A DNA stretch of 64,000 nucleotides, taken from Ahaetulla prasina (lineage: Eukaryota; Chordata; Lepidosauria; Squamata; Colubridae). The stretch covers positions 132,150,420-132,214,419 of the forward strand of contig NC_080540.1 in assembly GCF_028640845.1 (NCBI RefSeq), given 5' to 3'. Position 1 is the first letter of the stretch, and the number at the start of each line of letters is the position of its first letter. Shown here piece after piece: positions 1 to 9,990 of this stretch. Position numbers and translations under genes: made by a program. The notes beneath the pieces were generated by a model, which saw nothing but the letters and a program-made list of their open reading frames with translations, was not told the DNA's origin and made no database searches.

Positions 1-335
1 TATGAAATGAATGTGTACATAAAAAAAAATTAACTGCACATCCCTCCAACTTATTTGATATATGGGTTTGCATCACATTTTTAAGGCACATAAGCATGTT
101 CGATTTGCTTAGTGTATTGCATGTATGCAGCTACTGTGATTTATAACCACAATTTATGGCTTAGAAACTCAATCTATAAATTATTTAGCACTGTCCTCTT
201 CAGTGACTCTGGCATCCAATCATCAATGGCCTTATCTCAGAAAACAACAGCTAAAGCTCCTTTGATTTTACCACAGAAGACTGTGTTTAACATCAATAAT
301 GAAAAGTTCCTCCAAGATATAAGGTTGAAACTCAC

Positions 336-395
336 CGGTAAAGTAGCAAGATTATTACAGGACAAATCCAAAACAGTTGCCTTTGGAAGTCCTGC
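336..395 (-). CDS. LRRC59: LRRC59 coding exon 2 (partial gene, internal exon)
   Basis: LRRC59 is a tail-anchored leucine-rich-repeat protein of the ER and nuclear envelope, known to bind ribosomes and to help FGF1 import. This 60-nt exon encodes 20 residues, AGLPKATVLDLSCNNLATLP, which match the first LRR of vertebrate LRRC59. On the minus strand it follows a pyrimidine-rich ...tttttcag acceptor and ends in a consensus gtgagt donor. It starts in phase 0, exactly as required by the first coding exon at 5385-5489. The remaining LRRs, coiled coil and C-terminal anchor must lie left of position 1. The match to conserved LRR1 residues plus perfect splice sites makes the call firm. Confidence 0.9.
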
Positions 396-559
396 CTGAA
401 AAAGAGCCAAAGAATTAGAATTAAAAATTGTACCGTACATTTATTAACTGACAATAAATCACTGTAACCTTAATATTACATTGCGATACCAGAAACCTTC
501 AGAATTTAATACTTTCTACAATATGGGCAAGCTTTCATTTTCATTAGATAGCAACATCC

Positions 560-911
560 CAAAAATACTCATTTACCACACAGGTGGTTCACACTTAACC
601 ACTATCCAACAATACTACACTCTGTTCTCAAAGTTACAACTGCCATACCGCCACCATCACCACCTGTGGTCATGTGATCACATGTGAACACACTTTGGAC
701 ACTTGGCAAGCAGCTTGCATTACAACCAGTTGCAGCATCCCACATCATATAACCATTTTCAACATTTTTGCCAGTTTCTGGCAAAACTGCAGAAAATGCA
801 CATTGAAGAGAATGGATTTACACATATTTGCTTAATGACTGTGGTGACTTGCTTTACAACCATAATAAAAACAGCTGCAAAATTGAATGAGGTCACATGG
901 TGACCTCATTC
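560..911. repeat. decayed squamate TIR-type repeat (family A) ending in a hairpin
   Basis: The segment carries phrases shared with many copies elsewhere in the window, for example 'catgtgatcac', 'ttggacacttggcaa' and 'ttgcagcatccc'. These identify a non-coding interspersed family, called family A here. Its right end is a perfect hairpin with 12-bp arms (885-896 and 900-911) and a 3-nt loop. No protein is encoded. Confidence 0.55.
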
Positions 912-1549
912 TAATGGTTAGAATGACTGAGCATCAAAAATTCTAGGCTCAATTATGATAAGTAAGGATTACCTATATTATAGTTATGGCCTCGTCATAT
1001 TTTAATTTAGAATTCAATTATATCATTTAAATCCCATGAGATTTGTCAATGAATTAGAAATGGGACTTTTGGTTTTGTATTTTTTAAACCGAGCTATATG
1101 AGGCAATGGAAATCAGAAGTTGCTCACGTAACTGGAAATGCTTGTATAAACTATCATTCCTACATGCTCCACCTGATCATAAATATTTTCTTTTTATCAC
1201 TGTGCTTTCATGTGCCCTTTTCCATTATCCCACCTCCAGCCTGTTTAAAGACTGCTGTTTCCCATGGAAGGAAACAGGAATTTCAAGATAAACTGCTGAG
1301 AAGGGGATAGGACGCTTAATTCACCCCGCCTACTCCTATGAACTTGAGCAGAGCTTTAGTGATCACAAAATTTTACAAGATGGCAAAGCCACAGATTTCT
1401 CTTTGTATTATCTGGAGTTCCATAACCAGCTGAAAGATATGAAGCTTTAAGAAAACTAAACTTTTCTGAAGTTTGACAATCTAGAAGTTTCTACAAAATA
1501 AAAGGCAACAATACCTGAACAAGAAGAAACTTTCCCACAACCACATACA

Positions 1550-1625
1550 AAAGATCCACATGATGGAAGTCAAGAGATTTCAGGGGAAATCTGAAATCTC
1601 TTGACCTGTTTCCATCATGTGCATC
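1550..1625. repeat. imperfect hairpin in unit 1 (repeated at about 2863-2938)
   Basis: The left arm 'caagagatttcag' is answered by 'ctgaaatctcttg', and 'acatgatgga' by 'tccatcatgt', around a short 'ggggaaat' centre. The structure sits beside the L1 target-site copy. Farther out, 2822-2880 is also complementary to about 4850-4905 (phrases 'caatacctgaacaagaagaa' and its complement), so the L1 entered a larger inverted-repeat element. Confidence 0.6.
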
Positions 1626-1631
1626 TTTTGT

Positions 1632-2226
1632 TATTTATTTATTTATTTATTTTTTATTACTTTTTTTACAACAAACAAACAAACAAAAAAAATACATTAT
1701 TACACCCTTGTGCTATACATAAAAGGAAGATTTGGGTCTTCGGATATATCCTCATGATTGCCAAAATCCACGTTCTCGAGGTACAGGTACTGAAGCGTCC
1801 AATGTTCCAAGCGCAAAGTCCACAAATGGTTTCCAAGTCTTCCAGAAAATATCTTCTTTATACACACCACTTCTAATTTTAATATCACATGTCATTTTAT
1901 CATTTAAAGCTAATTTCCACATTTCAGAATTCCACTCTTCTATTCTAAAAATCACATCTAGTTTCCAATATCTAGCTATTATAATTCTACCTATTATAAT
2001 CATAATTCTAATCAATTCTTTTTCATATTTTGTTAATTCTATTTCCTTAATTACCAACAATAATATAGTTTCCACTCTCAATGTTATTACTTTCCCCATC
2101 ATTTCAAATATCATTTTCTCCAATTGTTGCCAAAACTCTGAAAAAGATATATAAGCATTTGATAGAATTTGAGGAAATGACAGGATTGAAAGTAAATTGG
2201 TCAAAGTCAGAATTATTGATGGATAG
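1632..2226 (-). mobile_element. partial second copy of the same L1 3' end
   Basis: Duplicate of the L1 3' part at 2947-3537, created by tandem duplication 1. It includes the A-rich tail, the minus-strand ORF2 C-terminus, and about 80 bp of the inverted plus-strand segment before it is cut at the TAATGG junction. Confidence 0.85.
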
Positions 2227-3537
2227 TAATGGTTAGAATGACTGAGTATCAAAATTCTAGGCTCAATTATGATAAGTAAGGATTACCTATATTATAGTTA
2301 TGGCCTCGTCATATTTTAATTTAGAATTCAATTATATCATTTAAATCCCATGAGATTTGTCAATGAATTAGAAATGGGACTTTTGGTTTTGTATTTTTTA
2401 AACCGAGCTATATGAGGCAATGGAAATCAGAAGTTGCTCACGTAACTGGAAATGCTTGTATAAACTATCATTCCTACATGCTCCACCTGATCATAAATAT
2501 TTTCTTTTTATCCACTGTGCTTTCATGTGCCCTTTTCCATTATCCCACCTCCAGCTTGTTTAAAGACTGCTGTTTCCCATGGAAGGAAACAGGAATTTCA
2601 AGATAAACTGCTGAGAAGGGGATAGGACGCTTAATTCACCCCGCCTACTCCTATGAACTTGAGCAGAGCTTTAGTGATCACAAAATTTTACAAGATGGCA
2701 AAGCCACAGATTTCTCTTTGTATTATCTGGAGTTCCATAACCAGCTGAAAGATATGAAGCTTTAAGAAAACTAAACTTTTCTGAAGTTTGACAATCTAGA
2801 AGTTTCTACAAAATAAAAGGCAACAATACCTGAACAAGAAGAAACTTTCCCACAACCACATACAAAAGATCCACATGATGGAAGTCAAGAGATTTCAGGG
2901 GAAATCTGAAATCTCTTGACCTGTTTCCATCATGTGCATCTTTTGTTATTTATTTTATTTTTATTTTTTTATTACTTTTTTTACAACAAACAAACAAAAA
3001 AAATACATTATTACACCCTTGTGCTATACATAAAAGGAAGATTTGGGTCTTCGGATATATCCTCATGATTGCCAAAATCCACGTTCTCGAGGTACAGGTA
3101 CTGAAGCGTCCAATGTTCCAAGCGCAAAGTCCACAAATGGTTTCCAAGTCTTCCAGAAAATATCTTCTTTATACACACCACTTCTAATTTTAATATCACA
3201 TGTCATTTTATCATTTAAAGCTAATTTCCACATTTCAGAATTCCACTCTTCTATTCTAAAAATCACATCTAGTTTCCAATATCTAGCTATTATAATTCTA
3301 CCTATTATAATCATAATTCTAATCAATTCTTTTTCATATTTTGTTAATTCTATTTCCTTAATTACCAACAATAATATAGTTTCCACTCTCAATGTTATTA
3401 CTTTCCCCATCATTTCAAATATCATTTTCTCCAATTGTTGCCAAAACTCTGAAAAAGATATATAAGCATTTGATAGAATTTGAGGAAATGACAGGATTGA
3501 AAGTAAATTGGTCAAAGTCAGAATTATTGATGGATAG
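2227..3537. repeat. tandem duplication 1, unit 2
   Basis: Second head-to-tail copy of the 912-2226 unit. At its right edge it runs on into the remainder of the L1, so this is probably the ancestral right-hand context and unit 1 the added copy. Confidence 0.85.
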
Positions 3538-4735
3538 TAATGGTAATGAGTCTGAGAATATGCAAGAGCAATTTGGGATAAGGATTAAAAATACATTGAA
3601 ATATTTGGGTATAGTGCTTTCACTTAAGGTTAAAGAATTGAAAAAACTTAATTATGATGTGGTGATTAACGAAATTGAGAAGAAGATAGATAAATATAAA
3701 ATTTTAAAGTTGTCTTGGTTTGGTAGAATTGCAATGTGTAAGATGATGTTGCTGCCCAAGTTCAACTTTTTATTCGAGATGCTACCACTAAATTTGACAG
3801 AGAAAGATATTGAAGGATATCAGAAAAAACTGGATAAATTTTGCAACGGTGGCAAAAGACCTAGATTAGTGAAGAAAATGTGGTATCAAAATCAAAAGGA
3901 AGGTGGATTAGGAATCCCCAAATTATTTAATTATTACTGTGCGTATGGTATCCGGATAGTGGTAAAAATACTTAAAGGTGAAGATAACTATTGGAGAGAC
4001 TTAGAGTTAAGGGATATAGAAATTTGGATCAAGGTGGTTTTAGATAAAGCAAATTTAAAATGTGTAAGTAGAAGTTATTGGTTAAAGGATTAAGTAAAAT
4101 GTGGAACAAATTTGTTAAAATTTTAATTCGGATATAATCTTTTGGGGAGACAACTGAATTTGGCCGATTAAAAATAATATAAAACGTAATGAAGTGATTA
4201 AAGAGGAAAATATAGAAATTATTAGAGATTGGATAAAAGTTATGGAAATGAAAGGAGGAATAAAGAAATTATTGAAAAATTAGGGTTAAGTTGGTTTGAA
4301 AAAATACAGATAGAAAAATGGACAAAAAAACTAAAGGAAAATTATTCGATAAATAGATGTGAAACTGAATTTGAATATTTAGTATCTCGGATTATGAAAG
4401 ATGAAATTGGGCTAAAGGGACTCGTTAGTAGGGTTTATAAGATTATAAATTCTGATGAAAAATTACAAAGAGTGATGAGGACAAATTGGGAAAAAGATCT
4501 TAATATTGAAATACCAGAGTCAGATTGGAATGTGAATTGGAAGAGTAGAATTATGAGAACTTTATCTATAAGGATTAAAGAGCACAATTATAAAGTTGTT
4601 TGGAAATGGTATTTGACTCCAGTAAGATTGTCACAAATGGATAAAAAAATTAGTAAAAAATGTTGGAGATGTGAGATGGAATTGGGGACTTATGAACATA
4701 TGTGGTATAATTGTGATAAGGTTAAAAAGTTTTGG
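2947..4735 (-). mobile_element. L1 LINE insertion with inverted 5' part (ORF2 fragment)
   Basis: Sense orientation is minus. From about 3450 down to 2947 the minus strand encodes the L1 ORF2 C-terminus (SEFWQQLEKMIFEM..., then WKTWKPFVDF) and ends in an A-rich tail. From about 3455 to 4735 the opposite strand encodes the preceding ORF2 segment (TGLKVNWSKSELL, TLKYLGI, LGTYEHMWYNCDKVKKFW) with a stop near 4090. The two halves meet at the same FW residues, so the 5' part is inverted. A 16-bp direct repeat, catgtgcatcttttgt, flanks the whole (2931-2946 and 4736-4751). This is the classic twin-priming product; it is dead but fairly young. Confidence 0.88.
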
Positions 4736-4982
4736 CATGTGCATCTTTTGTATGTGTGCAGTTTCAGACAACAGCCAGTAAGCATGTCATGATGCTGGGC
4801 TGTTGACTACAGAAAGCAAAACAGCGGTAGGGTTTTGAATGTTTCCTTGAAGAAAATGTATGTGGATTGTGGGAAAATTTCTTCTTGTTCAGGTATTGTG
4901 TTTTATTTGTGATTCCCTGCTGTTAAGTATGCCTAACATCAAGAATAAATGGAAAGCCTACACTTTAATTAAATCTACACAG

Positions 4983-5316
4983 TATTTCAGTGGTGCAATG
5001 GCTCAGCAGTTCAGATGTTGAAGCTTGTTGGCTGGAAAGCCGGCAGCCCAGGTTTGAGAGCCAAGCATTGCACAATGGGATGAGCTCCCATCCTCACCCC
5101 AGCTCCTGCCAATCTAGCAATTGAAAAGCAGGAAAATGTGAGTAGATAAATAGGTATCACTTTGGTGGGAAGGTAACAACACTCTGTGTTGTCATGCTGG
5201 CCACATGATCAGAGATATATCTTTGGTGGCTCAATGGCCCTTGAAATGGAGATGAGCATTGCCCTCTAGACAGCAATGACTAGCAGAGCAAAATCCACAG
5301 GGACTCTTTTACCGTG
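4983..5316 (+). mobile_element. Sauria-type tRNA-derived SINE
   Basis: The head 'ggtgcaatggctcagcagtt' followed by 'aggtttgag' resembles tRNA A and B boxes. The body 'ggccacatgatcag' and the tail 'cagggactcttttacc' match the Sauria SINE layout, whose tail resembles BovB and is thought to be mobilised by it. It lies in LRRC59 intron 1. The copy is diverged from the two at 15.3 and 16.3 kb, which are in the opposite orientation. Confidence 0.75.
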
Positions 5317-5384
5317 TTTCATAATTATGTTACAATTATGTTATACACCTGTTATTCTACAGGCCATAAAAAACAGATACCTAC

Positions 5385-5489
5385 CAGCTCTTTAACTGGA
5401 ACCTCATTCAGATCACATAAACTTAAATCCAATTCATTGCCATCTAGTTTGTCCTTCAAATTAATTCCTTTTCCTCCAGATTTTGCCAT
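5385..5489 (-). CDS. LRRC59: LRRC59 coding exon 1 with start codon
   Basis: Read on the minus strand, 35 codons begin MAKSGGKG, continue [14 protein letters not shown] and end NEVPVKEL, followed directly by a gtaggt donor. This matches the N-terminus of vertebrate LRRC59, a basic and glycine-rich start leading into the first LRR. The ATG has a favourable context (A at -3, G at +4). The exon ends in phase 0 and joins the 336-395 exon to give ...VPVKEL-AGLPKAT, the family sequence. Upstream on the minus strand, an acceptor-like tract ending ...ttccttag at about 5543 suggests the 5' UTR is split, with a further exon to the right, perhaps in the GC-rich island at 7-7.9 kb. The exon call is firm; the UTR splice is inferred. 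Confidence 0.93.
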
Positions 5490-5542
5490 AATTTCCAATG
5501 AAGCAAAATCGTCCAGCCAATCTGATAAATATACTTATGTTC
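5490..5542 (-). promoter_or_regulatory. LRRC59: probable LRRC59 5' UTR segment of exon 1
   Basis: The 53 nt between the LRRC59 ATG and an upstream pyrimidine tract plus AG on the minus strand contain no upstream ATG in this orientation. If the acceptor at 5543-5544 is used, this is the coding exon's leader. Without transcript data the alternative is an unspliced leader extending farther right. Confidence 0.4.
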
Positions 5543-6690
5543 CTAAGGAAATAGAAAGATTCAGGTTTCAAATATTAGTGCTGTAGACAAATACCGGTAT
5601 TATTAGCTAGTTACTTTACTGGTTACTTTTCTGAAATATTGTTGTAACTTTAATGTACGTCAGTAATAAACACTATCTGTGTTGGTTATATTAAAAAGCA
5701 AGCCCTATAGAATATAGCAACCAATTATAGCAATTATAGCTGCTTCGTATTGGCTCAGAAGCTGGGTCAGTCCTGGTTAAAACCTGAAAGTGTGGCTATT
5801 AGAAAATGTTGGGGAGCGGGCCACAAAGTTGAAAAGCATCCTAGAAATAGGCTATGACAAATAACTTTTCTACTGTTGTTTTTTTTTACAAAACTGCATG
5901 GACCAGAAAGTCACCAGAGGCAAAGCTCTATTCCAAAAAGGTGGTATGTACCATATCAACTGATAAAGCTATATATATTCCAGAAATAATGAGAGATTCC
6001 AATTCTATTTAAAAATTAAATAGTTTCGAGGGGGGGGGGGAAATAACATTTTTACTTATGTGGGAAGCTGCTAGGTGACTCTCCAGAATCTATGGGACAT
6101 CACACTGAAAAGGCTCGGACACTTACAACTACCCACCTAACTTCATTCTCTTAAAAAAGGGTGAGTGGAAATATTCCTTCAGCCAGACATTCCAGCTCCA
6201 AGCTGTTCAGGACATTAAAGTCAGCACCAAGAGTCTGAAATGGGGCTAGAAATATACTGAGAAGATAGGCCCTATATTGCCCTTTTCTCAAAAACGAGTG
6301 ATCACTTGGGCAGGAAAAGGAACTCAAGCTTAAATCGAGGGCATCTTTCACTATATCCCAGAGACAGACCTAGGATGGAAGCAAAGCCAGTTTCCTAACC
6401 TTAAGGAATTAAGTCCACCAAAACTATTTGATATGTCATCCCTTGCAATTTTTCAGAGTTGATGTTGGAAAACTGAAAAGAACTGTAAAATTAATGTTTA
6501 TTACTTGCAGATAAAGTTATAATCCTTTTTTTAAAGAGGAGAAACCCACTGCTTTTCATCAGGTGATACAAACAGGCTCCCCCCCCCCATGATAATTTCC
6601 AGCGGGGAATTCTGCAGCTGCTGAATCTCTGTCAAGCCAAGATAAGGAAGGAAACAAGGTGAAATCATACAAAATTAATTGGGTATTTTT
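5543..6690. other. stretch without recognised features
   Basis: No conserved coding sequence was found. It has short homopolymers (a G-run near 6029, a T-run near 5880) and is AT-rich. A minus-strand open frame at 6151-6351 contains LDLSLS by chance but has no LRRC59 continuation. It is probably a 5' UTR intron of LRRC59 if transcription starts in the island at 7-7.9 kb. Confidence 0.5.
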
Positions 6691-6694
6691 GAAA

Positions 6695-7050
6695 TCAAGA
6701 GAATAACAGAGCTGGAAGGAACCTCAGAGGTCTTTTAGTCCAGGGGTCTCCAACCTTGGCAACTTTAAGACTTGGGGACTTCAACTCCCAGAGTTCCAAA
6801 CCCAGCAAAGCTGGCTGAGAGGGGAGTTGAAGTCCCCAAGTCTTAAAGTTGCCAAGGTTGGAGACCCCTGTTCCAGTCCAACCCCTTAGTCAGGCAGGAA
6901 ACCCTAATACCATTTCAGACAAATGGTTGGCCAATCTCTTCTTAAAAACTTCCAGCGTTAGAGCAATCACAACTTCTGGAGGCAAGTTGTTGCACTGATT
7001 AATTGTTTTAACTATTAGGAAGTTTCTCCTCAATTCCAGGTTCCGTTTTC
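6695..7050 (-). mobile_element. CR1 LINE 3' end, interrupted by a palindromic element
   Basis: The plus strand reads 'gctggaaggaacctcagagg ... aaccccttagtcaggcagga ... ccaatctcttcttaaaaa', the reverse complement of the amniote CR1 3' region. It is a typical 5'-truncated copy. A 130-bp palindromic element (6741-6870) splits it. Confidence 0.8.
6741..6870. mobile_element. palindromic hAT-like MITE inside CR1
   Basis: The element starts CAGGGGTCTCCAACCTTGGC and ends with the exact reverse complement. The arms extend about 60 bp each, so the whole can fold into one hairpin. Flanking octamers ttttagtc (6733-6740) and ttccagtc (6871-6878) are an 8-bp target duplication with two mismatches. It has no coding capacity. 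Confidence 0.8.
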
Positions 7051-7054
7051 ACAG

Positions 7055-7714
7055 GTTTTGTGGCATGCAATCCTTAGCGGGGGCTAACTGGACCAGTTTA
7101 GCTAAGGTTTCCGAGATTGACGAGACACCAGAGCACGGACTAAGCACACAGGCAGGACCCGTTAGCGTTAAACTGAAACGGGGTTGACTACTCGAGCAGA
7201 GCCTTCTCCAAGACTTGCAAGCCACGGAGTGAACAAGACGGAAAGAGGCACCGGCAGTTCGAGTCCCACCGCGGCCAAGCCCAGCCCGGGTTGGACTTTG
7301 GACTTCTCCGCAGGTTGTTCGCCGCTCACGAGCAACCCTCGTCCCTCTCTCCGGTGCCAGAAAAACAGAAGCCCCTCCTGTGCAGCGACTCAAAAAAGGC
7401 CCCGCAGCAGCAGGAGCTGCTACACCCACTTCCTCCCGCGCTAGCTAGTGCTACCCACCCACTAGCCTTGCCACGCCGCGCTAGCCGACGAGGACGGCAA
7501 CTGCAGCAGGCAAGCCGAAAACCAAGCCAGCCAGTGGGCTTGAGAGAGAGAGAGAGAGAGAGAGTAAGAGAGAGAGAGACAGCCAGAGACGCCTCCACCC
7601 AAAGACCAAAGCGCTCGGGGTGGGACCCCTCTCTGCCGAAGGAGAACCGCGCGCGGAGGCGCCCACTCACTCACGCGCCACTGCCGCGCCCGCCCGGGCC
7701 AGCCGCTTCCGGAC

Positions 7715-7745
<31 letters not shown>

Positions 7746-7900
7746 GGTCCCCCTCCCACGTTTGAGAACAACCAGCGAGAGAAGCCACGTAGCAGCGAGA
7801 GCGCCCAGCGGAAATCAGGAAATGGCCTCGCAGCGCCCTCTGGAGGCTATAAATGCCCTGATGCTCAGTTTAACCCTTTTTAATCCCGGTGCTGTGGAGA
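7055..7900 (-). promoter_or_regulatory. LRRC59: GC-rich CpG-island-like region, probable LRRC59 promoter
   Basis: The region is much richer in G+C and CpG than its surroundings. It contains a (GA)n tract (about 7541-7580) and a complementary (TC)n tract (about 7715-7743), and lies 1.6-2.4 kb upstream of the LRRC59 start codon on the minus strand. Several long open frames on both strands are compositional; none matches a known protein. Given the conserved LRRC59-ACSF2 order, the simplest reading is the LRRC59 promoter and first untranslated exon. No donor site could be fixed. Confidence 0.5.
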
Positions 7901-8860
7901 GGGGGGAGGGAGGAAGAGTTACGCTCGGGAAGGTGCTATTAATTAGAATATTAGATCGTCATCATCTCAACGAAACGTGTCCGCAAGCGGCAGTTTCCTT
8001 TTTAATTTTTTAATTTTAAAAGCGGAATAGAAAGTTTAGCAGTCATAACGTGACACCCACAGTTCGTTTAAGGTTCTCCAGGATACAGAAGGCGTTAAAC
8101 TGGAACCTCCCTGCTGGTGACAATAGCACAATAGGTAGAATTTTTGATAGCAATGTGGAAGTGCTTTGCCACTTCCTTCTAGCGATCTTTTTGCAGTTCC
8201 TCAGTCTAGTCGACACCTTCACAGAGTCCTAAATGGGTCGACCTTCGTTTGGCCCAGCTCTTAACTGGCTTCTGTTACAATGCTCTGTATCTCTTTGTTT
8301 TTCAGCATTTATTGATTTTTGCCAGAAAGAAGAAGCAGCAACAGCAGTGTGAACATTTAAAACATAGATCATCTTCCTCCTCCTCCTGTTCTTTCTCTTT
8401 CTTTTTCCTCCTCCTCTTCCTCCTGGTATTGAACAGAGTGTCTCTTTTTAAACCAATGACAGGAACATATTTGCTCTGATCCTTTGTTTTTTGAAATAAT
8501 GGAGTGCTGAGATACAACCATTCTTATACAAACATGGCCTATGGAGTTTCCTAACTTTTCATAGATCAGATACAGGAACAGAGTTAAAGGATACACTAGA
8601 CCTAATCATATACTGCTGGACTTTTCTTTCTTTTTGTTAATGTGTCCCTTATTCATACTAGCAGAATAAGTTTTATTTACAAGTGTACAAGTGTTGCATT
8701 TTCAGGCATCTAAAATATTGATGATTTGGCCTCTGGTACTGGAGAAAATTCCTGAAAATACCATAGACAGCTTTAAACAAAGAATCATTGAACAAGTCAG
8801 CTCAGAATTCTCACTCAAGGCACAAATAATCAGGCACAAATTATCCTACGTTGGATACAT
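7901..8860. other. intergenic stretch with weak LINE-like fragment
   Basis: Mostly unique AT-rich sequence with a CT-rich tract at about 8370-8425. At 8700-8865 the plus strand can be read as FKQRIIEQ...LKAQIIRHKLSYVGYIV, which faintly resembles the C-terminal region of RTE/BovB-type LINEs (a 'KL.Y.GH' motif). This assignment is weak. Confidence 0.3.
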
Positions 8861-8861
8861 T

Positions 8862-9095
8862 GTACAGGTAGTTCTGGACTTACAACAGTTTGTTTAGTGA
8901 CCATTTGAAGTTACAATGGCAGTGAAAAAGGTGACTCATGACCATTTTTCACACTTATGACCATTGCAGCATCCCCATGGTCATGGGATCAAAATCAGAT
9001 GCTTAGCAATTGACTTGTAATGGCTGCGGTGTCCCGGTGTCATGTGATCCCCTTTTGCATCTTCCTAACAAGCAAAGTCAATGGGGAGCAAAGTC
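8862..9095 (+). repeat. TIR-type repeat family A, partial
   Basis: Begins 'caggtagttctggacttaca' and continues with the family phrases 'gtgaccatttgaagttacaa', 'ttgcagcatcccca' and 'catgtgatc'. It is cut on its right by another element. Family A has ends resembling acaggtagtcctcgacttac and its reverse complement, suggesting a non-autonomous DNA transposon. Confidence 0.6.
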
Positions 9096-9097
9096 AA

Positions 9098-9486
9098 TGT
9101 AAAATTTGTTACTACCAGTTCTGTGGGCGTGGCTTGGTGGTGGTGGGTAATGTGAATGGGTGGGCGTGGCCAACTTTTTTTTTTTTACTTTTAAAAGCAT
9201 TTTCCTACAACCTCTTCGGCTGAAAAGAAAAAATGCTTTTAAAGGGTTCTGACAATCCCAGCTGAGTTGCCTGATCGCCAGAACCTTTTAAAAGCATTTT
9301 TAGGTATTTTTCGGCGGAAGAAAAAATGCTTTTAAAAGTAAAAAAAAAAAACCCTCTGATGATTGCGCGGCTCAGCTGGACGGGGGAGGGGGGGCAGGGA
9401 TTTTTGTTACCGGTTCTCCAAACCACCCACTGCCATCACTACCGGATTGAGCAATCCGGTCCAAACCAGGAAGCATTTCACCCCTG
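9098..9486. mobile_element. non-autonomous DNA element with internal inverted repeats (family B)
   Basis: Contains 'tgtgggcgtggcttggtgg', several mutually complementary 'acttttaaaagcattttt' and 'aaaaatgcttttaaaagt' tracts, and a right end '...gcatttcacccctg'. The element at 46656-47160 is the same family and has a clean 8-bp target duplication. The left end here is degraded. Confidence 0.65.
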
Positions 9487-9599
9487 CTCAGTTGTGATTG
9501 TAAGCTGACAACAACCTATATGAGAAAATTCTAATTGCTGGGCAAGGTGGAAAGAAAAAAATGAGGACAACCAGCAGCAAAGTGGATGGACCTAGCTTT

Positions 9600-9990
9600 T
9601 GGCTACAAGTAGTCTCAACTTACAACCATTTGAAGTTACAAAGGCACTGCAGAAAGTAACTTACGACTGGTGTTGACATTTATGACCGCTGCAGCATCCT
9701 AATGGTCACATGATCAAAATTCAAGCGCTTGGCAACTGGCCAGTATTTATGACTGTTGCAGTATCCTATGGTCATGTGATTAACTTCTGCAACCTTCTGA
9801 AAATCAAAGTCAATGGGGAAGCAGATTCACTTTACAGCCATGTTACTAATTTAAGAACTGTAGTGATTCATTTAACAACTGTGGCAAGAAAGGTTGTAAA
9901 ATGGAGCAAAATTTACTTAACAGCTGTCTTGCTTAGCAATTGAAATTTTGGGCTCAGCTGATCATAAATCAAGGACTACTTATAATCTGA
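9600..9990 (+). repeat. TIR-type repeat family A, near full length
   Basis: Left end 'caagtagtctcaacttacaa' and right end 'aaatcaaggactacttat' are approximate inverted repeats. Internal phrases ('ttgcagtatcc', 'gtcatgtgatt', 'caaagtcaatggggaagc', 'aactgtggcaagaaaggt') are shared with other copies at 22.99, 35.86 and 39.11 kb. Confidence 0.7.

Larger units (their letters stand above)
912..2226. repeat. tandem duplication 1, unit 1
   Basis: This 1315-bp unit is followed directly by a second unit of 1311 bp (2227-3537) that differs only by scattered substitutions and by the length of a T/A-rich simple repeat. Each boundary falls on the hexamer TAATGG, at 912, 2227 and 3538. The unit contains a hairpin region and the 3' part of an L1 insertion including its target-site copy (1616-1631), so it was copied after the L1 inserted. 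Confidence 0.85.
396..5384 (-). other. LRRC59: LRRC59 intron 1
   Basis: This 5.0-kb intron separates the two LRRC59 coding exons. It holds a decayed TIR-type repeat (about 560-911), a 1.31-kb tandem duplication, an L1 insertion with an inverted 5' part, and a Sauria-type SINE, each listed separately. No other LRRC59 exon was seen inside it, and the two exons join in phase 0. Confidence 0.75.

Noticed and set aside
6151..6351. Minus-strand open frame containing LDLSLS, considered as LRRC59 exon 1
   Set aside because: Only six residues agree, and the continuation (SFSCPSD...) is unlike LRRC59. The true exon with MAKSGGKG...VPVKEL and a donor is at 5385-5489.
7049..8013. Several long open frames on both strands in the GC-rich island
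   Set aside because: They overlap in different frames, are rich in Arg, Pro, Ser and Leu from base composition and GA/TC repeats, and match no family I know.
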